The notes under the pieces: model-generated
What the model was told of the DNA's origin: nothing
The model's database searches: none
Seen by the model: only the letters and a program-made list of their open reading frames with translations
From: Nocardioides euryhalodurans
GTDB lineage: Bacteria > Actinomycetota > Actinomycetes > Propionibacteriales > Nocardioidaceae
DNA: 64,000 bases
Reading direction: 5' to 3'
Assembly (NCBI RefSeq): GCF_004564375.1
Contig: NZ_CP038267.1
Span: forward strand, 3,846,501 to 3,910,500
In this document: positions 24,421-32,646 of the stretch, one piece after another
How the letters are laid out: each line of letters opens with the position of its first letter
Position numbering within the stretch: position 1 is the first letter of the stretch
Made by a program: the position numbers and the translations under genes

Positions 24421-25179
24421 TCAGCGCAGCCGGACCGACAGGCAGGTCACGCAGCCCTCGAGCTTCTCGAACTCGGAGATGTCGACCGCGACGACCCGCA
24501 GGCCGCGCTCCTCGAAGAGGGCGCGGGACAGGGGAGCGTCGGCGGCCATCAGGACGGCGTCGCCGCCGAGCAGCACCACGTGCGCCCCAGACTCCTCCGG
24601 CACCGGGAGGAACCGTTCCCACGTGGCCGGGTCGTCGACGAGCGGCTCGTGCCCGACGACCGTGCCATCGGGCAGCGCCGTCACCGCGGTCTTGAGGTGC
24701 AGCACCTTGGTCACCGGGACCGGCACCACGGTGGCGCCCATCGGCGCCAGGTGGGCGGCGAGCTGGTCGGCGCCGTCACGGTCGGTCCGACCGCCGAGGC
24801 CCACCCACACGGTCCCGCCGTGCTTGAGCACGTCGCCCCCGTCGAGCGTGCCGGGCGCTTCGATCCGGGCGATCCGGAACCCGAGGTCGCGCAACACCGC
24901 CTCGGTGGCCGCGGTCTCGGCGCGGCGCGCGTCGGCGCCGGGACGGCTGATCACCGCGAGGTCGCCGTAGACCACCACCGTGTCCTCGACGAAGACGGCG
25001 TCGGGGCAGTCGTCGGCAGCAGGCACCTCGACGGTGTCCCAGCCCTCGGCGCGCAGCGCGGCGACGTAGCCCTCCCACTGGCGCAGCGCCAGGTCCACGT
25101 CGACGGGCGAGCGCTCGAGGTGGGTGAGCAGGCCCTCCGGGAGGCGGGGACCGGGACGACGGACGAGGGCGCGGGTCAT
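24421..25179 (-). CDS. ddaH: Dimethylargininase (N-omega,N-omega-dimethylarginine dimethylaminohydrolase)
   Basis: A 252-residue amidinotransferase-fold hydrolase that converts methylated arginine to citrulline and methylamine. Conserved positions include PDAVFVEDT, the substrate loop APGTLDGGDVL with its acidic pair, LHLKTAVTAL with the catalytic His, and the C-terminal nucleophile region EGCVTCLSVRL. Length fits the family. It sits at the edge of the amine-degradation island and on the same strand as the FAD oxidase gene. An arginine deiminase-like activity is the main alternative. Confidence 0.88.
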   Translation of the reverse strand: MTRALVRRPGPRLPEGLLTHLERSPVDVDLALRQWEGYVAALRAEGWDTVEVPAADDCPDAVFVEDTVVVYGDLAVISRPGADARRAETAATEAVLRDLGFRIARIEAPGTLDGGDVLKHGGTVWVGLGGRTDRDGADQLAAHLAPMGATVVPVPVTKVLHLKTAVTALPDGTVVGHEPLVDDPATWERFLPVPEESGAHVVLLGGDAVLMAADAPLSRALFEERGLRVVAVDISEFEKLEGCVTCLSVRLR

Positions 25180-25228
25180 GCGCCCAGCATGGCACCGGTG
25201 CAGCGTCGGCAGGGGTGACCGGGTCGGG

Positions 25229-26587
25229 TCAGCTGCCGACCAGGGGCCGCACGGCTCGGGCGATCAGGCTCGGCCGCCGGGTCAGGCGCTCCTCCCTGTC
25301 GGCCCAGGTGATCGCGTGGAGCCCCGCGTTGATGCCCAGCCAGCGCAGCGGCTCGGGCTCCCAGCGTCGTGAACGGTGACCCACCCACGGCAGGCGGGTC
25401 AGCTCGGTGTCGCGGTCGAGCACGAGGTCGCGGAGCGTCCGGCCCGCGAGGTTGGTGGTGCCCACGCCGTCGCCGACGTAGCCACCCGCCCAGCCGATCC
25501 GCGTGTCGCGGTCGAGCCCGACCGAGGCGCACCAGTCGCGGGGTACGCCGACGGCGCCGCCCCACGCGTGCGTGAACCGGGCGTCCCGGAGCACCGGCAG
25601 CAGGTCGACCAGCGTCGACCGCAGCTGGGCGAACACGCGGGGCTCGTGCTCGAACCCGGGCTGCATCCGCGACCCGAGGTGGTACGGCGCCCCGCGGCCA
25701 CCGAAGACCAGCCGGTCGTCCGCGGTGCGCTGGCCGTAGATCACCAGGTGCCGGTGGTCGGCGAAGGTCTCGCGTCGCGCCAGCCCGATGCGCTCCCAGG
25801 TCTCCGCGGGGAGGGGCTCGGTCGCGATGACGAGGGAGTAGACGGGAGCCAGCGTGCGCCGCTCGCCGGGGAGCCCCGCGGTGAAGGCCTCGGTCGCGCG
25901 CACGACCGTGCCGGCGTGCACCGTGCCCGCCGGTGTCTCGACCCGGCCGGGACCGATCCGGGTGGCGCGACTGTGCTCGTGGATGTGGACGCCGCGCCGC
26001 GAGGCCGCCGCGGCGAGCCCGCGCGCCAGGCGCAGCGGGTGGAGGGCGGCGCAGTCGGGGGTGTAGAGCCCGGCCAGGGTTCCGCTGCCGTCGAGCATCG
26101 CTCGGGCGCGGTCCTCGTCGAGGAGGTCGAGCTGGTCGGGGCCGAGCCCCCAACGTCGCGCCTGCGCCACGTCCTCGCGTGCCCGGACCAGCTGGGCCCG
26201 GTTCCGGACCAGGGAGATCGTGCCGCCCTTGGCGTAGTCGACGTCGAGCCCCTCGGCCGCGGCCACCGCGCCGACCTCGTCGACCGTCTGCCGCATCGCG
26301 GCGTGCTGCGCCAGAGCCGCCTCCGGGTCCGACATCCGGGCCAGCGCGCCGAGCGACGCCGGAAAGAGCGCCGAGCACCAGCCGCCGTTGCGCCCGGAGG
26401 CGCCGAAGCCCACCGTCTCGGCCTCGAGGACGGCGATCCGCAGCGACGGGTCCGCCTCGGCGAGGTAGTGGGCCGTCCAGAGTCCCGTGAACCCGGCGCC
26501 GACGACGGCCACGTCGACGGTGGCGTCGCCGTCGAGCGGTGCGTAGGGGGTGGCCTCGGGAGCGGTGTCGGCCCAGAGCGCGCTCAG
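25229..26587 (-). CDS. FAD-dependent amine oxidoreductase (PuuB/DAO-like), probable CTG start
   Basis: A 452-residue DAO-family flavoprotein. The N-terminal dinucleotide motif is VAVVGAGFTGLWTAHYLAE, followed by GFGASGRNGGWC. The C-terminal FAD loop is GYVGDGVGTTNLAGR. Close relatives oxidise gamma-glutamylputrescine or similar amines. No ATG, GTG or TTG occurs near the expected start. A CTG at 26587 overlaps the lrp stop as CTGA, exactly like the GTGA and ATGA overlaps elsewhere here, and gives the natural N-terminus MSALWADTAP. The next in-frame GTG would remove the first ~23 residues and start at the FAD-binding strand. The gene is cotranscribed with lrp. Confidence 0.85.
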   Translation of the reverse strand: MSALWADTAPEATPYAPLDGDATVDVAVVGAGFTGLWTAHYLAEADPSLRIAVLEAETVGFGASGRNGGWCSALFPASLGALARMSDPEAALAQHAAMRQTVDEVGAVAAAEGLDVDYAKGGTISLVRNRAQLVRAREDVAQARRWGLGPDQLDLLDEDRARAMLDGSGTLAGLYTPDCAALHPLRLARGLAAAASRRGVHIHEHSRATRIGPGRVETPAGTVHAGTVVRATEAFTAGLPGERRTLAPVYSLVIATEPLPAETWERIGLARRETFADHRHLVIYGQRTADDRLVFGGRGAPYHLGSRMQPGFEHEPRVFAQLRSTLVDLLPVLRDARFTHAWGGAVGVPRDWCASVGLDRDTRIGWAGGYVGDGVGTTNLAGRTLRDLVLDRDTELTRLPWVGHRSRRWEPEPLRWLGINAGLHAITWADREERLTRRPSLIARAVRPLVGS

Positions 26588-27066
26588 CGCACGCCCCAGG
26601 AGTAGGTCTGCTTGCGCAGCTTGAGGTACATGAAGGTCTCGGTGCGGGAGACCCCCTCGATGCGGCGGATCTTCTCGGAGATCAGCTCGAGCAGCTTCTC
26701 GTCGCTCTCGCAGACGACCTCGGCGAGCACGTCGTAGGCGCCCGCGGTCACCACGACGTAGTCGACCTCGTCCATCGCGGCCAGCTCGTCGGCGACCGGT
26801 TCGAGAGCGCCGGTGACGGCGATGCCGACCATCGCCTGACGGGCGAAACCGAGCTGCAGCGGATCGGTGACCGCGACCACCTGCATCACGCCGCTGTCGA
26901 TGAGTCGCTGGACGCGCTGGCGGACGGCGGCCTCGGAGAGGCCGACCTCCTTGCCGATGGCGGCGTACGAGCGGCGGCCGTCCTGCTGCAGCTGCTCGAT
27001 GATCGCCTTCGCGACGTCGTCGAGCACGACGCCGTTGCGGTCCTGCTTGCGGCTCATGGCGGGCAT
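26584..27066 (-). CDS. Lrp/AsnC family transcriptional regulator
   Basis: A 160-residue protein. Residues ~16-60 form the AsnC-type helix-turn-helix (VAKAIIEQLQQDGRRSYAAI, then LSEAAVRQRVQRLIDSG). The ligand-binding RAM domain covers ~75-150 (ARQAMVGIAVTG, VDYVVVTAGAYDVLAEVVC). It reads away from the PotDABC-type operon and ends in the FAD oxidase gene, so it probably senses an amino acid or polyamine-derived ligand and controls both sides. Two starts (27066 and 27057) are possible; neither has a strong ribosome site. Confidence 0.93.
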   Translation of the reverse strand: MPAMSRKQDRNGVVLDDVAKAIIEQLQQDGRRSYAAIGKEVGLSEAAVRQRVQRLIDSGVMQVVAVTDPLQLGFARQAMVGIAVTGALEPVADELAAMDEVDYVVVTAGAYDVLAEVVCESDEKLLELISEKIRRIEGVSRTETFMYLKLRKQTYSWGVR

Positions 27067-27105
27067 GGTTCCACACCTGTGGCGTGGATGCTACGTCGGA
27101 GTAAC

Positions 27106-27141
27106 GATTCCGTCGTCTGTGATCCAAAATTCTGCGGAATC
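27106..27141. promoter_or_regulatory. Candidate Lrp-type operator between lrp and potD
   Basis: GATTCCG at 27106-27112 and its inverse CGGAATC at 27135-27141 are centred 29 bases apart in the 135-base divergent region. The second copy is part of ATTCTGCGGAAT. The same element occurs at 35704-35710, 37461-37467 and 37493-37499. This fits a regulator that binds several helical turns, as Lrp proteins do. Confidence 0.5.
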
Positions 27142-27201
27142 CCTTGTTTGGTCCGATTGGCCGTGACACGATCCGAGCCGATCCACCGCGAAGGGAGCCC
27201 G

Positions 27202-28374
27202 ATGAGTCGCCAGCCCGCCCTCACCAGGCGATCGCTCCTGCAGGGGGTCGGCATCGGTGCCGCCGTGGTCGGCAGCGCCCTGGTGCTCCCGCGGTTCAGC
27301 GTCCCGGGTGCCCAGCAGGACCCGGCCCAGTGCCGCGCCGAGGACCTGTCGGAGTCACAGAAGCAGCTGATCATCTCCAACTGGCCCGCCTACATCGACC
27401 CGCGGCGCCAACCGGAGTCCACGCTCAACGTCTTCCAGGAGCGCACCGGCGTCACGGTCGACTACACCGACGACGTCAACGACAACGCCGAGTTCTTCGC
27501 CAAGGTCCGCAACCAGCTCGGCGCGTGCGAGCCGATCGACCGCGACATGATGATGCTGACCGACTGGATGGCGGCGCGCATGATCGGCCTCGGCTGGATC
27601 CAGCCGATCGCCAAGGACAAGGTGCCCAACCTCCACGCCAACCTGATCGAGCCGCTCCGCGGCCGGCAGTGGGACCCCGACCGGCAGTACTCCGCTCCCT
27701 GGCAGAGCGGCCTCACGGGCATCGCCTACAACGCGGCCGAGACCGGCGAGGTCAAGAGCTTCAGCGAGCTCCTCACCCGCACCGAGCTCAAGGGCAGGGT
27801 CACACTGCTGTCCGAGATGCGCGACACGATGGGATTCATGCTGCGCATCGTCGGGGCCGACCCCGGCGACTTCACGCCCGACGAGTGGGCCGACGCGATC
27901 GAGGAGCTGCGCAAGGCGGTGGCCGCCGAGCAGATCCGCGCCTTCACCGGCAACGAGTACATCCAGGACCTCACGGCCGGCAACATCGCGGCCTGCGAGG
28001 CGTGGTCGGGCGACGTGATCCAGGCGCAGTTCGAGAACCCGGACATCCGGTTCGTGGTCCCCGAGGAGGGGTTGTCGCTCTGGAGCGACAACATGATCGT
28101 CCCCAACATGGCCGAGCACCAGGCCAACGCCGAGGCGTGGATCGACTACTACTACGAGCCCGAGGTGGCCGCCAAGCTGGCCGCCTGGGTCAACTACATC
28201 TGCCCGGTCGAGGGCGCCCGCGAGGAGATGGAGAAGATCGATCCCTCCCTCGTCGACAACAAGCTGATCTTCCCCTCGGCGGAGGATCTGGCCGACACCT
28301 TCGACTTCATGCCCCTCGACGACCAGCTGACGGCACAGTACGAAGGAGAGTGGTCGGATGTCACAGGTGGCTGA
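27202..28374 (+). CDS. potD: ABC transporter substrate-binding protein, spermidine/putrescine type
   Basis: A 390-residue exported protein with a twin-arginine signal (LTRRSLLQGVGIGAAVVGSA). The bacterial extracellular-binding fold of the PotD/PotF kind follows: ISNWPAYIDP, VDYTDDVNDNAEFFAKV, YSAPWQSGLTGIAYN, FTGNEYIQDLTAGNIAACEAWSGD and YICPVEGARE. Acidic and Trp residues of the polyamine pocket are present in part (W in NWPAY, D in WSGD). It probably delivers putrescine or a related amine to the PotABC complex. ATG at 27202 follows AAGGGAG. Its last 17 bases overlap the ATPase gene. Confidence 0.9.
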   Translation: MSRQPALTRRSLLQGVGIGAAVVGSALVLPRFSVPGAQQDPAQCRAEDLSESQKQLIISNWPAYIDPRRQPESTLNVFQERTGVTVDYTDDVNDNAEFFAKVRNQLGACEPIDRDMMMLTDWMAARMIGLGWIQPIAKDKVPNLHANLIEPLRGRQWDPDRQYSAPWQSGLTGIAYNAAETGEVKSFSELLTRTELKGRVTLLSEMRDTMGFMLRIVGADPGDFTPDEWADAIEELRKAVAAEQIRAFTGNEYIQDLTAGNIAACEAWSGDVIQAQFENPDIRFVVPEEGLSLWSDNMIVPNMAEHQANAEAWIDYYYEPEVAAKLAAWVNYICPVEGAREEMEKIDPSLVDNKLIFPSAEDLADTFDFMPLDDQLTAQYEGEWSDVTGG

Positions 28375-29530
28375 CCGGGAGACCGCGGCCCCCGACGGGG
28401 CCGGCGGTGCTTTCGACGGGTTGCGGCTGCGGGGGCTGACGAAGTCCTTCGCGGCGTTCACCGCGGTCGACGACCTCGACCTCGACGTCCCGACCGGGTC
28501 GTTCTTCGCGTTGCTCGGGCCGTCCGGCTGCGGCAAGACGACCACGCTGCGCATGGTCGCCGGCCTCGAGACGCCGACGTCCGGAACCATCACGCTGGGC
28601 GGGGAGGACATCACCCGCGCGCGGCCGTACCGGCGACCGGTCAACACCGTGTTCCAGAACTACGCCCTCTTCCCGCACCTCGACATCTTCGAGAACGTCG
28701 CCTTCGGGTTGCGTCGGCGCAAGCAGTCGGACGTCAAGGCGAAGGTCGAGGAGATGCTGGAGCTGGTCGAGCTGACCAGCCAGGCCGAGAAGAAGCCGGC
28801 GATGCTCTCCGGCGGCCAGCAGCAGCGGGTCGCGCTGGCCCGGGCGCTCATCAACCAGCCGCAGGTGCTGCTGCTCGACGAGCCGCTGGGCGCGCTGGAC
28901 CTCAAGCTGCGCCGCTCCATGCAGCTGGAGATCAAGCGCATCCAGACCGAGGTCGGTCTCACCTTCATCCACGTCACCCACGACCAGGAGGAGGCCATGA
29001 CCATGGCCGACACGGTCGCCGTGATGAACGCCGGCGTGATCGAGCAGATGGGCGCGCCCGACGAGCTCTACGAGAACCCGCGGACCACCTTCGTCGCCAA
29101 CTTCCTCGGCCAGTCCAACCTCATCGACGGCCAGATCCGGAACCGCTCCGCCGACCTGGTGACCGTCGACATGCACGGCATCGAGATCTCGGTCCCGACC
29201 GACCGTGTCCATGCGGAGGGTGACCGCGGCTGGATCGGCATCCGCCCCGAGAAGGTGCTCATCGGCGAGGAGGGCGAGGCGCTCGACGCCCCCGGCAACA
29301 CCGTGCCGGGCGGCGTGATCACCGACGTCAGCTTCTTCGGCGTCAGCACCCAGTACCTCGTCCGGATGCCGTGGGGGCAGGAGCTGACGGTCTTCGAGCA
29401 GAACACCGGGCGCCGGCGGATCTTCCGCAGGGGTGACCGGGTGGAGCTCTCGTGGCGACCGGAGTACGCGTTCCTCCTCGACCACAGCCAGGACGCGGCC
29501 GCCGGAGCGACCGAGGGCGACGGTGAGTGA
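28358..29530 (+). CDS. potA: Polyamine ABC transporter ATP-binding protein
   Basis: A 390-residue ATPase. Walker A is GPSGCGKTTTLR (about 52-60), the signature is LSGGQQQRVALARAL, Walker B is LLLDEPLGALD, and the switch His is in HVTHDQEEA. The C-terminal ~140 residues are a TOBE regulatory domain (RPEKVLIGEE). It powers import through the two permeases that follow. The ATG lies inside the end of potD and its own stop overlaps potB, so the genes are translated as a coupled set. Confidence 0.94.
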   Translation: MSQVADRETAAPDGAGGAFDGLRLRGLTKSFAAFTAVDDLDLDVPTGSFFALLGPSGCGKTTTLRMVAGLETPTSGTITLGGEDITRARPYRRPVNTVFQNYALFPHLDIFENVAFGLRRRKQSDVKAKVEEMLELVELTSQAEKKPAMLSGGQQQRVALARALINQPQVLLLDEPLGALDLKLRRSMQLEIKRIQTEVGLTFIHVTHDQEEAMTMADTVAVMNAGVIEQMGAPDELYENPRTTFVANFLGQSNLIDGQIRNRSADLVTVDMHGIEISVPTDRVHAEGDRGWIGIRPEKVLIGEEGEALDAPGNTVPGGVITDVSFFGVSTQYLVRMPWGQELTVFEQNTGRRRIFRRGDRVELSWRPEYAFLLDHSQDAAAGATEGDGE

Positions 29531-30383
29531 GCGTTCGAGCCGGCGCAGCTACACCGGCTACCTGCTGCTCGTCCCCGCGATGCTGTGGCTGTTCGTCTTC
29601 TTCGTCATCCCCTTCTACTCCCTCGTAGCCACCAGCCTCTACGACCCGAACGGGTCGATCTTCCGCGGTTACGAGATGACCTGGGCGTTCAGCAACTACA
29701 CCGACGCCCTCAAGGACTACTGGGTGCCGCTGGTCCGCTCCCTCTGGTACGGCGCCCTCGCGACGTTCTTCTGCCTGATCCTCGGCTACGTCCTCGCCTA
29801 CGCCATCGCCTTCAAGGCCGGCCGGTGGAAGAACCTGATGCTGGTGCTGGTCATCGCACCGTTCTTCACCAGCTTCCTGGTCCGGACCCTGTCGTGGAAG
29901 CTGATCCTCGAGGACGACGGCCTGATCGTGAACTCGCTGCAGTTCGTCGGGCTGCTCGCCGACGACGGCCGGCTGCTGGCGACGCCGATCGCCGTGGTGG
30001 CCGGGCTGACGTACAACTTCCTGCCGTTCATGGTGCTGCCGCTCTTCGCGAGCATCGACAAGATCGACCACCGGCTGATCGAGGCGTCGAGCGACCTCTA
30101 CGCCTCGCCGTTCGTCGGGTTCTTCAAGGTGACCTGGCCGCTGTCGCTGCCGGGCGTGATCTCGGGGACGCTGCTGACCTTCATCCCGGCGACGGGCGAC
30201 TACATCAACGCCCAGCTGCTGGGCAGCCCCAACCAGCGGATGGTCGGCAACGTCATCCAGAACCTCTTCACCGACGCCAACGACTACGCCGCCGCCGGCG
30301 CCCTCTCGATGATCCTGGTCATCCTGATCGTGGCGATGGTGCTCTTCTACGTCCGCCGTGCAGGGACGGAGGAGCTCCTGTGA
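29523..30383 (+). CDS. potB: Polyamine ABC transporter permease, PotB type
   Basis: A 286-residue inner-membrane protein with six predicted helices. It has the EAA-type loop EASSDLYASPFVGFFKVTWPLSLPG that contacts the ATPase. I choose the GTG at 29523 (MSERSSRRSYTGYLLLVPAM), which overlaps potA by eight bases. A longer frame upstream would run through potA and looks non-coding. The first helix starts at about residue 12. Together with potC it forms the transport channel. Confidence 0.92.
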   Translation: MSERSSRRSYTGYLLLVPAMLWLFVFFVIPFYSLVATSLYDPNGSIFRGYEMTWAFSNYTDALKDYWVPLVRSLWYGALATFFCLILGYVLAYAIAFKAGRWKNLMLVLVIAPFFTSFLVRTLSWKLILEDDGLIVNSLQFVGLLADDGRLLATPIAVVAGLTYNFLPFMVLPLFASIDKIDHRLIEASSDLYASPFVGFFKVTWPLSLPGVISGTLLTFIPATGDYINAQLLGSPNQRMVGNVIQNLFTDANDYAAAGALSMILVILIVAMVLFYVRRAGTEELL

Positions 30384-30454
30384 TGACACCCCACGAAAGC
30401 GCGAGCGAGGGCGCTCCGCGCGAAGGCACGCTTCCGAGGGGACCCCGACGATGA
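30383..30454 (+). CDS. Possible 23-residue relay ORF between potB and potC
   Basis: A short frame starts at an ATG that shares a base with the potB stop (TGATG at 30381-30385). It ends at a TGA that overlaps the potC ATG (ATGA at 30451-30454). It encodes MTPHESASEGAPREGTLPRG and three more residues. Both junctions match the coupling overlaps used by neighbouring genes. It may carry ribosomes across the 67-base gap; the peptide itself need not be functional. Confidence 0.4.
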   Translation: MTPHESASEGAPREGTLPRGPRR

Positions 30455-31239
30455 CGTGGCTCCGTGAACGGATCGTGCTGATCCTGGGACTGCTGGTCCT
30501 CGCCTACACCTTCGTGCCGATCGCGGTCGTGGTGCTGATGAGCTTCAACGACCCCGACAGCCGGGTCGTCTACCGGTTCGACGGGTTCACCCTCGACAAC
30601 TGGCTCAACCCGTGTCTCGACCCGAGCATGTGCGAGGCGGTGGTCCGCAGCATCGAGATCGGCCTGCTCGCGACCGTCGTCGCGACCATCCTCGGCACGC
30701 TGGCGGCCTTCGCCCTGGTCCGCCACCGCTTCGCCGGGCGGTCGACGACCAACCTGCTGATCTTCCTGCCGATGGCGACGCCCGAGATCGTGCTCGGCTC
30801 CTCCCTCCTCGCGCTCTTCGTCGCCGCGGGACTGGGTGGTCAGCTGGGCTTCTGGACGATCCTGGTGGCCCACATCATGTTCTGCCTGTCCTTCGTCGTG
30901 GTCACGGTGAGGGCGCGGCTGGCCGGCATGAACGACAGCCTCGAGCAGGCGGCGATGGACCTCTACGCGACGCCGTCGCAGACCTTCTGGCGGGTGACCT
31001 TCCCGCTGGTCTTCCCCGGCATCCTGGGGGCCGCGCTGCTGAGCTTCTCGCTCTCCTTCGACGACTTCATCATCACCAACCTCAACGCCGGCACCACCAC
31101 GACCTTCCCGATGTACGTCTGGGGCGTCGCCCAGCGCGGGGTGCCGATGCAGGTCAACGTCGTGGGCACCGTGATGTTCGCGATCTCGATCGCGATCGTG
31201 CTGCTCGGCGAGCTGCGCGCCCGGCGCCAGCGCGCATGA
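30451..31239 (+). CDS. potC: Polyamine ABC transporter permease, PotC type
   Basis: A 262-residue membrane protein with six predicted helices. It has the EAA loop EQAAMDLYATPSQTFWRVTFPLVFPG and the late SFSLSFDDFIITN stretch typical of PotC/PotI permeases. ATG at 30451 gives MTWLRERIVLILGLL. Its stop overlaps the ATG of the following FAD enzyme (ATGA), which ties the oxidase to the importer in one operon. Confidence 0.93.
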   Translation: MTWLRERIVLILGLLVLAYTFVPIAVVVLMSFNDPDSRVVYRFDGFTLDNWLNPCLDPSMCEAVVRSIEIGLLATVVATILGTLAAFALVRHRFAGRSTTNLLIFLPMATPEIVLGSSLLALFVAAGLGGQLGFWTILVAHIMFCLSFVVVTVRARLAGMNDSLEQAAMDLYATPSQTFWRVTFPLVFPGILGAALLSFSLSFDDFIITNLNAGTTTTFPMYVWGVAQRGVPMQVNVVGTVMFAISIAIVLLGELRARRQRA

Positions 31240-32636
31240 CGACGCGTCCGGACCGGGCGCTCTCCGACGCGGCACCCTCCTGCTACTGGCTCGGCGACCC
31301 GGACCGCCCGGCCCCGCTGCCGACGTACGGCGGGGCGTCGGAGGCCGACCTGGTGGTCGTCGGCGGTGGCTACACCGGCCTGTGGACCGCGCTGTGCGCC
31401 CTCGAGCGCGAGCCGGGTCGTAGCGTCGTGGTGCTGGAGGGCGGCCGCTGCGGCGACGCCGCGAGCGGGCGCAACGGTGGTTTCGCCTCGGCGTCGCTGA
31501 CCCACGGCTTCGGCAACGGGCAGGCCCGCTGGCCCGAGGAGCTGGCCGAGCTCGACCGCCTGGGCGCGGCCAACCTGGCGGCGATCGGGGAGACGATCGC
31601 CCGCCACGGAATCGACTGCCACTGGGAGCGCACCGGCGAGCTCTCGGTCGCCACCGAGGAGCACCAGGCCACCGAGCTGGCCGCGTACGCCGACGACCTC
31701 GCCGCCCACGGGCACCGGGCCGAGCTGCTCGGCACGGCCGACGTCCGGGCGCGGGTCGACTCCCCGACGTACGTCGCGGGGTTGTTCGAGCCGGACAGCA
31801 CCGCCCTGGTCGAGCCCGCGCGGCTCGCGTGGGGGCTCCGCGAGGCCTGCCTGGCCGCCGGGGCCCGGATCTTCGAGGACTCGCCGGTGACCGGGCTGGG
31901 TCGCGAGGGTGCGGCGGTCGCGGTGCGCACCGAGGGCGGCGTCGTCCGCGCCCGCCGCGTCGCGCTGGCCACCAACGCCTTCCGTCCGCTGCTGCGGCGG
32001 CTGCGGCTGATGACCGTGCCCGTCTACGACTACGTCCTGATGACCGAGCCGCTGACCGCCGCGCAGCGGGCCTCGATCGGGTGGCAGGGCCGTGAGGGCG
32101 TCGGCGACTCCGCGAACCTGTTCCACTACTACCGGCTCACCCGTGACGACCGGGTCCTGTGGGGTGGCTACGACGCGATCTACCACTACGGCAGCCGGAC
32201 CGCGCCGGACCTCGAGCAGCGCGACCGCACCCACGGGCTGCTCGCCGCGCAGTTCGCGGAGACCTTCCCCCAGCTCGCCGACGTGCGCTTCAGCCACCGG
32301 TGGGGCGGGGTGATCGACACCTGCACCAGGTTCAGCGCCTTCTTCGGCACGGCCATGGACGGCGCGGTGTCGTACGCGCTGGGCTACACCGGTCTCGGCG
32401 TGGCCGCGACACGCTTCGGCGCGGAGGTCATGCTGGACCTGCTGGCGGGCGAGGAGACCGAGCGGACCGCGCTGCGGATGGTGCGCGAGCGGCCGCTGCC
32501 CTTCCCGCCCGAGCCGGCCCGCTGGGGCGGCATCCAGCTCACCCGCTGGTCGCTCGCTCGCTCGGACCGGACCGGCGGGCACCGCAACCTGTGGCTGCGC
32601 GGCCTCGACCGCGCGGGCCTCGGATTCGACTCATGA
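31236..32636 (+). CDS. FAD-dependent amine oxidoreductase (gamma-glutamylputrescine oxidase-like)
   Basis: A 466-residue DAO-family flavoprotein with the N-terminal LVVVGGGYTGLWTALCALE, the following GDAASGRNGGFASASLTHGF and a C-terminal GYTGLGVAATRFGAEVMLDLL loop. It resembles PuuB-like oxidases that release an aminoaldehyde from putrescine derivatives. It is encoded in the importer operon, coupled to potC, and directly before an aldehyde dehydrogenase, so oxidation of the imported amine is the likely job. It is a diverged relative of the flavoprotein encoded at 25229-26587. No glutamylputrescine synthetase is in the window, so the free amine may be the substrate. Confidence 0.88.
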   Translation: MTTRPDRALSDAAPSCYWLGDPDRPAPLPTYGGASEADLVVVGGGYTGLWTALCALEREPGRSVVVLEGGRCGDAASGRNGGFASASLTHGFGNGQARWPEELAELDRLGAANLAAIGETIARHGIDCHWERTGELSVATEEHQATELAAYADDLAAHGHRAELLGTADVRARVDSPTYVAGLFEPDSTALVEPARLAWGLREACLAAGARIFEDSPVTGLGREGAAVAVRTEGGVVRARRVALATNAFRPLLRRLRLMTVPVYDYVLMTEPLTAAQRASIGWQGREGVGDSANLFHYYRLTRDDRVLWGGYDAIYHYGSRTAPDLEQRDRTHGLLAAQFAETFPQLADVRFSHRWGGVIDTCTRFSAFFGTAMDGAVSYALGYTGLGVAATRFGAEVMLDLLAGEETERTALRMVRERPLPFPPEPARWGGIQLTRWSLARSDRTGGHRNLWLRGLDRAGLGFDS

Positions 32637-32646
32637 GAGGACACCG

